DNA from: an uncultured Sphingomonadaceae bacterium
Lineage (GTDB): Bacteria; Pseudomonadota; Alphaproteobacteria; Sphingomonadales; Sphingomonadaceae
NCBI GenBank assembly: GCA_946479505.1
Contig: CAMLGC010000019.1
Coordinates: 1-43,957 of the forward strand
Length of the DNA: 43,957 nt
Direction: 5' to 3'
This document shows, in pieces, positions 33,946 through 42,306 of this stretch. Below the pieces are notes generated by a model that worked only from the letters and a program-made list of their open reading frames with translations, made no database searches and had not been told where the DNA came from. The translations under genes were made by a program, and so were the position numbers. Within the stretch, counting starts at the first letter, position 1. Every line of letters starts with the position of its first letter.

Positions 33946-34073
33946 CAATCCTCCCCTGAAAGGGGAGGTGGCAGCCCAAAGGGCTGACGGAGGGGTGTCG
34001 CACTATATTGGCGCGGGCACCCCTCCACCATCGGCTGCGCCGATGGTCCCCCTCCCCTTACAGGGGAGGATTG
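33946..34073. repeat. Long inverted-repeat element between the SleB-like and S9 peptidase genes
   Basis: This 128-base unit is bounded by 23-base arms, CAATCCTCCCCTGAAAGGGG and so on (33946-33968), and the reverse complement with one mismatch (34051-34073). Each arm also forms its own CCCCT/AGGGG hairpin. The interior carries a GCCCAAAGGGC hairpin and a CCATCGGC/GCCGATGG hairpin. It ends one base before the S9 peptidase stop codon. It has the look of a MITE-like palindromic unit. It lies between convergent genes and may end both transcripts. Confidence 0.75.
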
Positions 34074-34074
34074 C

Positions 34075-35964
34075 CTATTTCGCCGCCAGATATTTGTCGA
34101 ACCACGCGATCGTGCGGTCGTGAACGTCCTGCGAATGCTCGCGCTGGCGGATGCCGTGGCCCTCGTCGGGGTAGATGACGAGGCTTACCGGCACGCCCAT
34201 GTCCTTCAGCGCGTGCCACCATTCGATCGACTGGGTTGGCGGCACCTCGATGTCGCGCTCGCCGACATAGATGAAGGTCGGCGTGTGGGCCTGCTTGGCG
34301 AAATTGACCGCCGAGACGCGGCGATAGGCGTCGTAATCCTCGTAGAGCGTCTTGCCGAAAAAGGGCAGCATCCACGTGTCGATACCGTTGGTGCCGTAAT
34401 AGCTCACCCAGTTCGAAAGCCCCGCGCCCGCGACGATCGCCTTGAACCGGTCGGTCTGCGTGTTGGCCCACATCGCCATGAAGCCGCCATAGCTGCCGCC
34501 CATCAGCCCGAGCCGCGCGTCGTCGATCGGCGCCGCTCTCTCCGCTGCGTCGATCCCGGCGAGAATGTCGCGCAGGTCGCCGCCGCCGAAATCGCGCCGG
34601 TTGGCCTGGACGAACGCCTCACCCTGGCCGTAGCTGCCGCGCGGGTTGGGCAGGAACAGCGCATAGCCCTTGTCGATCAGATCGACATAGGTGCCCGTGC
34701 TCGCGAACCGCGGCATGCTCGCCGCCGCCGGGCCGCCATGGACGATCGTGATCATCGGCGCCTTGACGTTCGGATCGGCGCCGATCGGCGAGAGCAGCCA
34801 GCCCTGCACGTCATAGCCTTCGTTGGACCAGCGAATGCTTTTCGCGGCGACGACGGGCTTCGCGTCGTCGTTATCGTGCGTGATCTGCACCGGCGCGCGC
34901 GCCGCGCCTGCGAAGATCGCGGGCGCGTGCGTCCAGTCCTGCACGACGGTCGCGATCGTGCGCCCGTCGGCGCTGTAGGCGACGCGGCCGTCGGCGGCCG
35001 AGAAATTGGCGACGCGCGTCCAGCCGGTGGTCGGCTTGCCCGAAGCGTTCAACGTGGCGAGCTCGAGCGTGTCGCCCGCGAGCGCGACGGTGCGGATGCC
35101 GCCGGGAAGCCAGTCCATCGATAGATTGGTGGTCTTCGAACCCGCGGTGATGTTGGCCGGCGTGCCGCCGCCGATCGGAACGGTGAAGACGTCGCCGCCC
35201 ACCGATCCGAAATCGCTCATCAGCCCGCCGATGAAGGCGACGCGCTTCCCGTCGGGCGAGACGCGCGGCATGTTGATCTGCGTCGTCGGCTTGGCGATGT
35301 TGCGCACCGCGCCCGTCGTCGCGTCGACCGCGTCGAGCGTCGCGACCCACCAGTTCGCGTCGCCGTTGCCGATCGCGCTGGTGACGACGAACCCGCGGCC
35401 GTCGGGGGTCCAGTCATATTCGTAGATATAGCGGTTCGCGGGCGAGAGCGGCGTGACGGCATCGGCCGCGACGCTGCCGCCGACATCGAACACCGCGAGG
35501 CGGCGCTCGTCGGGATGCTCGCCGATCTCGCCGATCTGCCGCACGCCCGCCTGGGTGGCGCCCGCTTCCTTCTGCGCGCCGAGCGTGACGAGTAGGGCGA
35601 TCCGGTTGCCGTCCGGCGAAAAACGCGGGGTGGCGGCGATGCCGTGGATCGTCGCCAGCGTCGCCGCCTGGTTGCCGCGCGCGGTCTCCAGCTTGGTCAC
35701 GTCGCCGTCGCGCATCAAAAAGGCGATGGTGCCGTCGGGCGCGAAAATCGGGTCCGAATAGCGGCATGTCTCGCACGGGTCGATCGTGCGGACGATATGG
35801 CCGTCGCGCGCGTCGCGAACGATGATCGCGGCGCCGTTGGCCTCGGTCGATTCGATCGTCGCGATCGAGCGGCCGTCGGAGGAGAGCGTGAGGTCGCCAT
35901 AGCCGTGCGCCGCCAGCGCAGGCGTCGCGATCGAGGCGAGAAGCAGGGCGAACGGCAGGCGCAT
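34075..35964 (-). CDS. S9-family prolyl oligopeptidase-like peptidase, exported
   Basis: The 629-residue protein has a signal peptide (residues 1-19, PALAA) and an N-terminal beta-propeller-like region with repeated SPDG/APDG/TPDG motifs typical of dipeptidyl and acyl-aminoacyl peptidases. The C-terminal alpha/beta-hydrolase domain has the Ser491 elbow (GGSYGG), Asp571 (GERD) and His603 (DEGH), so the triad is complete. It would remove dipeptides or acylated residues from peptides in the periplasm. ATG 35964 is chosen for its signal peptide and a GGAGA site; an in-frame extension upstream to 36048 is unlikely. The stop codon abuts a palindromic repeat. Confidence 0.92.
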   Translation of the reverse strand: MRLPFALLLASIATPALAAHGYGDLTLSSDGRSIATIESTEANGAAIIVRDARDGHIVRTIDPCETCRYSDPIFAPDGTIAFLMRDGDVTKLETARGNQAATLATIHGIAATPRFSPDGNRIALLVTLGAQKEAGATQAGVRQIGEIGEHPDERRLAVFDVGGSVAADAVTPLSPANRYIYEYDWTPDGRGFVVTSAIGNGDANWWVATLDAVDATTGAVRNIAKPTTQINMPRVSPDGKRVAFIGGLMSDFGSVGGDVFTVPIGGGTPANITAGSKTTNLSMDWLPGGIRTVALAGDTLELATLNASGKPTTGWTRVANFSAADGRVAYSADGRTIATVVQDWTHAPAIFAGAARAPVQITHDNDDAKPVVAAKSIRWSNEGYDVQGWLLSPIGADPNVKAPMITIVHGGPAAASMPRFASTGTYVDLIDKGYALFLPNPRGSYGQGEAFVQANRRDFGGGDLRDILAGIDAAERAAPIDDARLGLMGGSYGGFMAMWANTQTDRFKAIVAGAGLSNWVSYYGTNGIDTWMLPFFGKTLYEDYDAYRRVSAVNFAKQAHTPTFIYVGERDIEVPPTQSIEWWHALKDMGVPVSLVIYPDEGHGIRQREHSQDVHDRTIAWFDKYLAAK

Positions 35965-36030
35965 GGGCAGGGTCTCCGCGGTGATGCGGATCGATAGCAT
36001 AGCGGCGCGCGGCCGCAATCGCCCGCGCGC

Positions 36031-36061
36031 AAAAAGAAGGCCCGGCACGAAGGCCGGGCCC
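36031..36061 (-). terminator. Intrinsic terminator of the Arg/Ala-rich lipoprotein gene
   Basis: On the minus strand GGCCCGGC-type arms (about 36039-36060, short loop) are followed by TTCTTTTT (36038-36031). It begins five bases after the stop codon of the lipoprotein gene ending at 36066. Confidence 0.8.
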
Positions 36062-36065
36062 GTTG

Positions 36066-37814
36066 CTAGTCGGCGTGGCGCGACCGGCGCGGCCGGTCGT
36101 GGTTTCGCGCCGCGCGGCGTGCGGTCACCTTGCGCGCTTCCGGCGCGCGGCGGGCGTGCTGCGATGCCCGGCTCCGCGCCTGCGCACGCGCCTGAGCGCG
36201 ATGCTGCGCGGGGGCGTGCGTTTGGCGTGGCGCCGGCTTGTGCGCGGCCCGGCTCCGCGCCTGCTTCTGGCGCGCGGCGTGCGCCTGCTCGCGGCGTTCC
36301 GTCCGGGCACGTGCCCGCTCGGCGACGCGCGGGTGCGATCTCGCCCTCGCCTTCGCCTGCGCTCTCGTCCGGTTCCTGGCCTCGGCCGTCCGCGTCCGTG
36401 TGGCCTTGGCGGCGCGCGCCTTCGATCGCGCGGTGCGGGTGCGCGCAGCCTCGGTCGCCCGCGCCTTGGCGTGGGCCGATGCACGCGCCTTCACTCGCTC
36501 GCGCCGCGCCCGCGCCTGATGCGCGGCCCGCGCCTTGCGCTCGGTCGAAACCTCGATGCGGTGGGCCCGCTGCGTCGCCTTCGCGTGCGCCTGCTGCGTC
36601 TGCGCTCGGTCGGCCGTCCGCCGGCGGTGCTGCGTCCGATCGTGCCGCTGCTCGGCCGCCCGGTCGCGGCGGCGGTCGATCGCCCGATGCTGGCGACGTG
36701 CCGCGATCATGCGCGCGCGCCGCTCGGTCTGCTTTTGCTGCGCATGCGCGCGCTGCTGCCGAACCTCGGCGCGCTGGTGCCGCTGCGCCGCCACCTGTCG
36801 GGCATGCTGCCGCCGATCGGCGCGCTGTTCGCGCTGCGCCCGCCGCGCGGCGCGCTGCTGCGCGTTGCGCCGTTCGGCAGCGACGATCCGCGTCGCACGC
36901 CGCTTGGCGTCGGAGCGGGCCTGCCGGCGCGCCACCGCATCGTAGAATTTGGGCGCGGGATCGCGGAAATCGTGCCGCTGCCAGCGAGCGAAATGCACCG
37001 CGGCGTCGCTCCGGCGGTCGCGCTCCTCACGCCAGCGCCGCGCCTGCGACGCCGCCGAGCGCGCGCGGCGGGCGTTGGCCCGGGCGATCCGCTCGCGCGA
37101 CCGCTCGACCGCATCGCGCCGCGCCGCCCATTGTCGTGCGGAGACGCCGCGATGGTGCCGGTGCCGCGCCGCGCGGCGCAGATGCCGCGCGCGCGCATAA
37201 TAGCGTGTCGCCCGCCCGCGCTGATCGCGCCAGCGCGCCCGATCGAGCGCCCGCCCGTCGGGGCCGTAGATCATCACGATCGTGTCGCCCGAATAGCCGT
37301 AGCCGTAATAGGGATCGCGCACGAAATAGGGCTCGGCTGCGTCGGGCGCGTAATAATAGGTGCGATAGCCGTCGTCGATCGGCTCGACATAGGTCGTGTA
37401 GCCGTCGCCGGTCTGCCACGCCCACGGCTCGACGCCATCCTCGTAGTCGAAATAATAATCGGGCGGCGCGGCGCCGAACACATCGTCGATCGCGCCCGCG
37501 CGGTCGATCCAGGCATAGCGGTCGTCGGCGGCGATCGGTTGCGCGAACGCCAGCGGCTCGGCCGCGGGAAGCGCGCGCGCCGGCGGCGCAAGGCCGATCG
37601 GCGCGGCGGCGGCGAGCGTCATCGGCTGCGCCTGGGGCAGCGGGGGAAGCCCCGCGAGCCCGCTCCGGCCGAGCGCGGTCGCCCACAGCGCCTGTTCGTC
37701 GATCGGCCCGGCTGCGGTGGCGTCCTGCCCGGCAGGCGGATTGCACCCCGCGAGCGCCAGCGCGAGCCCGAGCGCGCCGGCAATCTGCGCCTGCACTCCT
37801 CGATTGCGGGTCAT
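36066..37814 (-). CDS. Lipoprotein with an extremely Arg/Ala/His-rich tail, unknown function
   Basis: The 582-residue protein begins with a lipoprotein signal peptide (LALALAGC lipobox, Cys at about residue 24). The next ~180 residues are mixed, with a Tyr-rich patch (DYYFDYEDG, YYYAPDAAEPYF, YYGYGYSG). From about residue 200 to the end it is almost only Arg, Ala, Gln, His, Thr, Lys and Ser, including motifs such as RARAEARRR-like runs. This gives a strongly positive, helical or disordered ~380-residue tail. It would bind nucleic acid, lipopolysaccharide or another polyanion, but that is a guess. An AGGAG site precedes ATG 37814. A terminator lies just after the stop codon. The reverse strand also has a long open frame, an artefact of the GC-rich Arg/Ala codons. 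Confidence 0.72.
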   Translation of the reverse strand: MTRNRGVQAQIAGALGLALALAGCNPPAGQDATAAGPIDEQALWATALGRSGLAGLPPLPQAQPMTLAAAAPIGLAPPARALPAAEPLAFAQPIAADDRYAWIDRAGAIDDVFGAAPPDYYFDYEDGVEPWAWQTGDGYTTYVEPIDDGYRTYYYAPDAAEPYFVRDPYYGYGYSGDTIVMIYGPDGRALDRARWRDQRGRATRYYARARHLRRAARHRHHRGVSARQWAARRDAVERSRERIARANARRARSAASQARRWREERDRRSDAAVHFARWQRHDFRDPAPKFYDAVARRQARSDAKRRATRIVAAERRNAQQRAARRAQREQRADRRQHARQVAAQRHQRAEVRQQRAHAQQKQTERRARMIAARRQHRAIDRRRDRAAEQRHDRTQHRRRTADRAQTQQAHAKATQRAHRIEVSTERKARAAHQARARRERVKARASAHAKARATEAARTRTARSKARAAKATRTRTAEARNRTRAQAKARARSHPRVAERARARTERREQAHAARQKQARSRAAHKPAPRQTHAPAQHRAQARAQARSRASQHARRAPEARKVTARRAARNHDRPRRSRHAD

Positions 37815-37943
37815 CGCGGCTCTCCTGATTGCTGAATCATGCAGCAACCATGCCACAGCCCGCCTGAACCGGCCGTGGCGCCGCCGTTCATGCGGGGTGA
37901 AGCCGCGGGAACGCGTCGGCGCGTCAGGAGAAAGCGCGGGCGG

Positions 37944-38372
37944 CTAGTGTGCGGTGGTCCCCACCGGTGGCTCGGGCGGCACCGGGGGCTCGGGCGGGCA
38001 GGGCGGTTCGGCCGCCTCGGCGGCGCGCGACGCACGCTTGGCCTTGAACCACCGGTCGAGCGCCGCCGCCGCCACGCCCGCGGCGACGCTGGCGAACTCG
38101 GCGCCGGCCTTGTGCGCATCGCGCGCCGGCTCGTCGGCGGCCGGAGGGTCGATATCGGGCGCGACAGCTTCCGCGGGCGCCTGGCGCGCTTCGGGGGCCG
38201 GCTTCCGGCGTCGCGCGATCGCCGCCGCGGCCGCCATCATCCCCGCCGCCGCGAGCTCGCGGCCGACCGGCGTGTCGAGCGCGGCGAGCAGCTTGCCGCC
38301 CTTCTTGCGCAGCTTCTTGGGGATCTTCACCCCTGCAATCTCCTTCGGCAGCTTCTTGCTCTTCTTGCCCAT
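37944..38372 (-). CDS. Small Lys-rich protein with Pro-rich tail, unknown function
   Basis: The 142-residue protein has a basic amphipathic N-terminus (KKSKKLPKEIAGVKIPKKLRKKGGKLLAAL), a helical Ala-rich middle (GMMAAAAAIARRRK), an acidic/Pro-rich linker and a second Ala-rich helix. It ends in a C-terminal PPCPPEPPVPPEPPVG repeat. It has no signal peptide. A nucleic-acid- or granule-associated role is possible but not shown. ATG 38372 has AGGAG seven bases upstream; a GTG is directly before it. A promoter with an AT-rich dyad lies upstream. Confidence 0.65.
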   Translation of the reverse strand: MGKKSKKLPKEIAGVKIPKKLRKKGGKLLAALDTPVGRELAAAGMMAAAAAIARRRKPAPEARQAPAEAVAPDIDPPAADEPARDAHKAGAEFASVAAGVAAAALDRWFKAKRASRAAEAAEPPCPPEPPVPPEPPVGTTAH

Positions 38373-38396
38373 CACGCGCTCCTGCCGATCATTAGC

Positions 38397-38431
38397 GTAT
38401 TACATATATACTACACCTGCGATCGCGTAAA
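38397..38431 (-). promoter_or_regulatory. Promoter with AT-rich dyad upstream of the Lys-rich protein gene
   Basis: On the minus strand TTTACG (38431-38426) and TATATG (38408-38403) are spaced 17 bases apart. The -10 lies inside GTAGTATATATGTAATAC (38397-38414), an imperfect dyad that is strikingly AT-rich for this genome. The dyad resembles operators of GntR-family (YtrA-type) repressors, but that comparison is from memory. Confidence 0.5.
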
Positions 38432-38440
38432 GACCGTCTG

Positions 38441-41400
38441 CTACGCCGCCTTGCGCAGTCGATGCGCCCCGCCGTCGGCGGCGACATAGCCGAGCCGCGA
38501 CAGCGCCGCGAGCGTCTGTGCCACGCGCGGCTCGATCCGGCGGCCCTGGGCGAAGCGGCGCGCGACATCGCCGGCGGTCAGCGCGCCGCCGTGCCGCAGC
38601 GTCTCGAGCACCGCCGCCGTCTGCCCGATCGCATCGCGCGGGAAGGCCGGCTTCTTCGCCGCCGCCTCGTGCAGCACCGCTTCGATCTGCGCCTCCGTGT
38701 GCTGCGAAAGCTGCGCGAGCCCGGCCTTGGCGATCTGGTATTCCGGCCGCAGCCAGCGCACCGTGCCCGCCTGCTCCTCGGCCGCGCGCTCGGCGTTGAG
38801 CGCGGCGAGCCGCGCGACCCTCTCCGCGTCGCCGAGCCCCGCGGGCCAACCATAGCTCTGCGCCACCGCGGCATCGATCCGCGCGTGCAGCTCGGCGATG
38901 ATGTCGACCCGCCCGCGCACGCGCCGATCCTGCTCGGCCTCGGTCAGCGCCTCGCCGTTCGCGAGCTTCTCGCGCAGGTTGTAGAGCCCGGTCAGCGTCA
39001 GGTCCGGATGGTCGGCGAGCACCTCCTTGCGCGCGGCGTCGAGCTCCTCGGCGAGCGCGCCGATCGCCGCGCGCTGCCCGGGTGAGGCGTCGGGGAAGGG
39101 GAAGGGGTCGAACACGCGGCTCTTCGAATAGCGCGGATCGTTGCCGATGCCGAGCCAGCCGCCCGCCGCGAGCGCCCAGGCGACGCTGCCCCGCGACGAC
39201 AGAACCCCGAGCACGACCGGATCGTCGGCGGCGATGCAGACGAGCATGTTGTCGGGCAGCACGCTCGCGTCGAGGAACTGGAAGACGCGGTGCCGCGCGG
39301 TCTCGACCGTCGCGATGTAGCGCGGCAGGCCGTCGAGCGCCGGGCGAAGCTCGCGCCGCGGCTCGCCGAAGAGCCACCATTTGTCGCGATAGCTCGCGCG
39401 GTTGTTGCGGTCGCGCTCGGGCTTCACGGCGGTCAGCAGATGCTGGTAGAGTTCGGGAAAGCGCCGGCGCACCTCGGCCTCGCCCAGCCCGAACAGGTCG
39501 ATCGCCAGCACGCCGCGCGCATGGGCCATGAGGTCGCGGCCGTTGCGATACGGGCGCAGATGCGCATCGAGCCCCTCGCGCCGGCCGAGCCCCAGCGCCT
39601 CGGCCTGCGCGGGCGTGACGATGAACCCCGCCCCGTGCAGCTTGACGCCCGGCGAGCACAGCGCCTCGTTCGCCCGCAGCGGCCGCGCGGCCGTCACGTC
39701 GACGCCCACGCTCAGGTCCGCATTGATCGGCCCTGCGTGCGCAACCATCGCGATCGCGGGCGCGTCGGTGTCGAGGCCGCTTTCCTCGGTCACCTCCCAG
39801 AGCACCCCCTCACGCGTGCCCGCCTCGGCGACCGTCATCGCGATGCGCACCGCCGCCGCGTCGCGCGTGGCCTTGGTCCACGGATGGTCGGCGACCGCCA
39901 TCACGAGGCCGATCGGCGGCCGCGCTTCGATCCGCGCGGCGATCACGCGGCGGCTGAAGTCCTGCGTGATCGAATTGGTGGTGACGAAACCGAACCGCTT
40001 CAGCCGGCTTCCCCTGATCGTCAGGAGCTCGGCCGCGCGATCCCACCAGTACATCACGAAATCGGCCGATCGGTTGATCTTCGGGTGCGCCTTCCACAAG
40101 GCGGTCGCATAGGCATCGCCCAGCCGCGCGCGAATGTCCTTGCCGCCGATGAAGGGCGGATTGCCGACGATATAGTCCGCCGCCGGCCATTCGGGTCGGC
40201 GCGGGTCGGGCAGCTCGGTGCCGCTGCGGTCCGCGTTCGGCCGCTCGGGCCCGTGCGCCAGCACCGCATCCATTGCGGTGATGGTGTCGAGCTTTTCGAG
40301 CACCGGGTCGGCGATGCTCATCCGGTTGCGCATCTGCCATTGCAGATAGCCCAGCCACAGCACCAGCTCGGCGATCGCCGCCGCGCGCGGGTTGAGCTCC
40401 AGCCCCAGGAAGTTGCGCGGATGGACGGTGGCGGTCTCGAGCGCGAGCGCCTCCTGCCCGCCCAGCTCGGCGAGCACCTCGAGCACGTCGCCTTCGAGCC
40501 GCTTCATCAGCTCGAGCGCGACATAGAGGAAATTGCCCGTCCCGCACGCCGGATCGAGCACGCGCGTGGTCGCGAGCTTTTCGTGAAAATCGTGAACCGC
40601 GCGGATCGCCGCGTTGATATCGCCCGCGCGCTCGCGCTCGACGGTGCCGAGCACCGCGCCCTCCCACTCGGCCTGGAGTGGATCGATCACGGTGGCGTTG
40701 ACGAGCCGCTCGACATAGGCGCGCGGCGTATAATGCGCGCCCAGCCGCCGGCGGTCGCCAGGGTCGAGCGCCTGTTCGAGCAGCGTGCCGAAGATCGCGG
40801 GCTCGACCTCGGTCCAGACGTGCCTCGCCGCCTCGTAGAGCTCGCCGATCTCCTCCTTGTGCAGCGGTATCGCGGTGCGATCCTTGAACAGCCCGCCGTT
40901 GAACCGCCGCACCGCGAGCCGCAGCGTCGTCGAAAAGCCGCCGCGGTCCATCTTCTCCCACAATTCCTCGAGCATCGGCGCGAACCCTTCCGGGTGGTCG
41001 CGCGCCTCGCCGAGCAGCTCGGTGAAGCGCCCGCGGTCGAGCAGCCCGCTGTCCTCGGCGAACATCGTGAACAGCACGCGCATCAGGAAATGCGCGACGC
41101 GCTCGGCCGGGTGCCCGCGCCCCTCGAGCAGCCGGCTCACGCTCGCCAGCCGGCGCGCGATGTCGGCGGTGACGGCGGCGGCGCGCTTGGCGGGATCGAG
41201 CGCGTGCGGATCGAGCCAGACCGCGCGCAGCCGCTCGCGCACGCCTGCATTGCGCAGGTCGTCGAGATAGATGCGAAACCCCCCGCGATCGGGAAACTGG
41301 CGATAATTGCGGCCCTGGCCGGAAAAGTCCGCGAACACCTCGATCGCATGGCCGACGTCGCACACCAGGATGAAGGGCGGCCAGACGTGATCGGCCGGCA

Positions 41401-41827
41401 GCGCGCGCGCATATTGCTCGGCCTGCTCGCGCGCGTTGCGCATCAGCACGTCCCAGCCGCGATGCGCGCTGCGCCGCCCGCGCGGCGCCGCGCCCTCGAT
41501 CCCCGGCAGCGCCTGCTGCGCAGGAGCCAGCGCGACCTCCTTGGCGCACCCGCGCTCGCGGCTCTGCTTCGCCTCGAGCACGAAACAGCCGCGCTTGTAG
41601 AGATCGATCCGCCCGTGTCCCGTCGCGCCGCCCGCGTCGCGAAACGTCACCGCGCGCTCGAACACATAATCGTTGTGCGCGTGCGTCGCGTCGGCGGGGT
41701 CCGGCCGCGGCAGATCGAGCAGTGCGCACAATTCGGTGAGGAACAGCGGAAAGTTCGCTCGCTCGGCCCCGCCCTCATTGCCGCGCCAGCGCGCGATGAA
41801 CCCCTCGAGCGCCGCCGCGTCGACCAT
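38441..41827 (-). CDS. MmeI-like single-chain restriction endonuclease/N6-adenine methyltransferase
   Basis: The 1128-residue protein combines cleavage and methylation. Near the N-terminus it has Asp75-x9-Glu85-x-Lys87 (DLYKRGCFVLEAK), the PD-(D/E)xK layout of MmeI (Asp70/Glu80/Lys82). A helical connector follows. The N6-adenine methyltransferase domain has motif I DPACGTGNFL (425-434), preceded by HYTPRAYVERLV, and motif IV NPPF (556-559). The part after about 690 should hold the target-recognition domain, and the C-terminal 200 residues are mostly helical. It is the last gene of a minus-strand restriction locus. YeeA and DISARM DrmMI methylases are alternatives, but the nuclease motif favours MmeI-type (Type IIL). 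The recognition sequence cannot be read. Confidence 0.82.
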   Translation of the reverse strand: MVDAAALEGFIARWRGNEGGAERANFPLFLTELCALLDLPRPDPADATHAHNDYVFERAVTFRDAGGATGHGRIDLYKRGCFVLEAKQSRERGCAKEVALAPAQQALPGIEGAAPRGRRSAHRGWDVLMRNAREQAEQYARALPADHVWPPFILVCDVGHAIEVFADFSGQGRNYRQFPDRGGFRIYLDDLRNAGVRERLRAVWLDPHALDPAKRAAAVTADIARRLASVSRLLEGRGHPAERVAHFLMRVLFTMFAEDSGLLDRGRFTELLGEARDHPEGFAPMLEELWEKMDRGGFSTTLRLAVRRFNGGLFKDRTAIPLHKEEIGELYEAARHVWTEVEPAIFGTLLEQALDPGDRRRLGAHYTPRAYVERLVNATVIDPLQAEWEGAVLGTVERERAGDINAAIRAVHDFHEKLATTRVLDPACGTGNFLYVALELMKRLEGDVLEVLAELGGQEALALETATVHPRNFLGLELNPRAAAIAELVLWLGYLQWQMRNRMSIADPVLEKLDTITAMDAVLAHGPERPNADRSGTELPDPRRPEWPAADYIVGNPPFIGGKDIRARLGDAYATALWKAHPKINRSADFVMYWWDRAAELLTIRGSRLKRFGFVTTNSITQDFSRRVIAARIEARPPIGLVMAVADHPWTKATRDAAAVRIAMTVAEAGTREGVLWEVTEESGLDTDAPAIAMVAHAGPINADLSVGVDVTAARPLRANEALCSPGVKLHGAGFIVTPAQAEALGLGRREGLDAHLRPYRNGRDLMAHARGVLAIDLFGLGEAEVRRRFPELYQHLLTAVKPERDRNNRASYRDKWWLFGEPRRELRPALDGLPRYIATVETARHRVFQFLDASVLPDNMLVCIAADDPVVLGVLSSRGSVAWALAAGGWLGIGNDPRYSKSRVFDPFPFPDASPGQRAAIGALAEELDAARKEVLADHPDLTLTGLYNLREKLANGEALTEAEQDRRVRGRVDIIAELHARIDAAVAQSYGWPAGLGDAERVARLAALNAERAAEEQAGTVRWLRPEYQIAKAGLAQLSQHTEAQIEAVLHEAAAKKPAFPRDAIGQTAAVLETLRHGGALTAGDVARRFAQGRRIEPRVAQTLAALSRLGYVAADGGAHRLRKAA

Positions 41828-41832
41828 GATTG

Positions 41833-41846
41833 TCCCCTTTTGGGGA
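41833..41846 (-). promoter_or_regulatory. Inverted repeat covering the Shine-Dalgarno of the MmeI-like gene
   Basis: On the minus strand TCCCCAAAAGGGGA forms a five-base-pair stem with an AAAA loop, and its right arm GGGGA is the ribosome-binding site six bases before the ATG. Folding would hide the site, or a regulator could bind it. Both are inferences from the sequence. Confidence 0.45.
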
Positions 41847-41976
41847 ACAGGCTGGCGCGCTCACGCCGACGCGGCCACGCGAACCGCATCCGTTTTGGAG
41901 GGATCGGGCGCTGAAGGCGGGCGGTTGCGGTCCTCGGGCGGGCTCCTGCCGGGGCTGCGGCAGGTCCATCGGTCGC

Positions 41977-42306
41977 TCAGTCCTTCTTTTCCCGCGGCCC
42001 CGGCGAAGGATCCCACGTGCGATCGAGGATACCGAGTCGGCGCGACGTGCCGGCCGATCGTCGTCGCGGCTCGATCTTGAACGCGCCTTCCTTCTTCCAG
42101 CGCTGGCGTTGGTGGCGCAGATCGAAAACCCGCCGCTCGTCGACCACGAGGATTTTCGAATTGGGGCGCACTTGTCGCCAGTCGAGCGTTCCGTCACCCA
42201 TCAGCTTGCGCACACCAGCCGCGCTCGTTCCGAGCAGCCTCGCGGCGTAGCCAACGATCAGCCAGCCCGTGCCGTCGATTTCGTAGCGCTGCCTAGCCTT
42301 GGGCAT
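41977..42306 (-). CDS. Small HTH protein in a restriction-modification locus
   Basis: The 109-residue protein begins with a helix-turn-helix-like segment, GWLIVGYAARLLGTSAAGVRKLMGDGTLDWRQ (about 14-45), resembling MerR/excisionase-type winged helices. The DWRQVRPNSKILVVDERRV wing follows, and then a basic C-terminus (QRQRWKKEGAFKIEPRRRS). It could be a controller protein for the restriction genes, or a DNA-binding accessory. Its start overlaps the 3' end of the Type ISP-like gene by 14 bases, and it is 149 bases upstream of the MmeI-like gene, so all three are likely to be in one transcript. Confidence 0.68.
   Translation of the reverse strand: MPKARQRYEIDGTGWLIVGYAARLLGTSAAGVRKLMGDGTLDWRQVRPNSKILVVDERRVFDLRHQRQRWKKEGAFKIEPRRRSAGTSRRLGILDRTWDPSPGPREKKD

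Noticed and set aside
36063..37835. 590-codon plus-strand frame opposite the Arg/Ala-rich lipoprotein
   Set aside because: No ribosome-binding site or signal, while the minus strand has lipobox, AGGAG site and terminator. Retained as an artefact of codon bias, although the locus is unusual.
38441..41827. DISARM DrmMI or BREX PglX-type methylase
   Set aside because: No drmA/B/C/D or brx genes are in the window, and the D-x9-E-x-K motif fits MmeI-type enzymes better.
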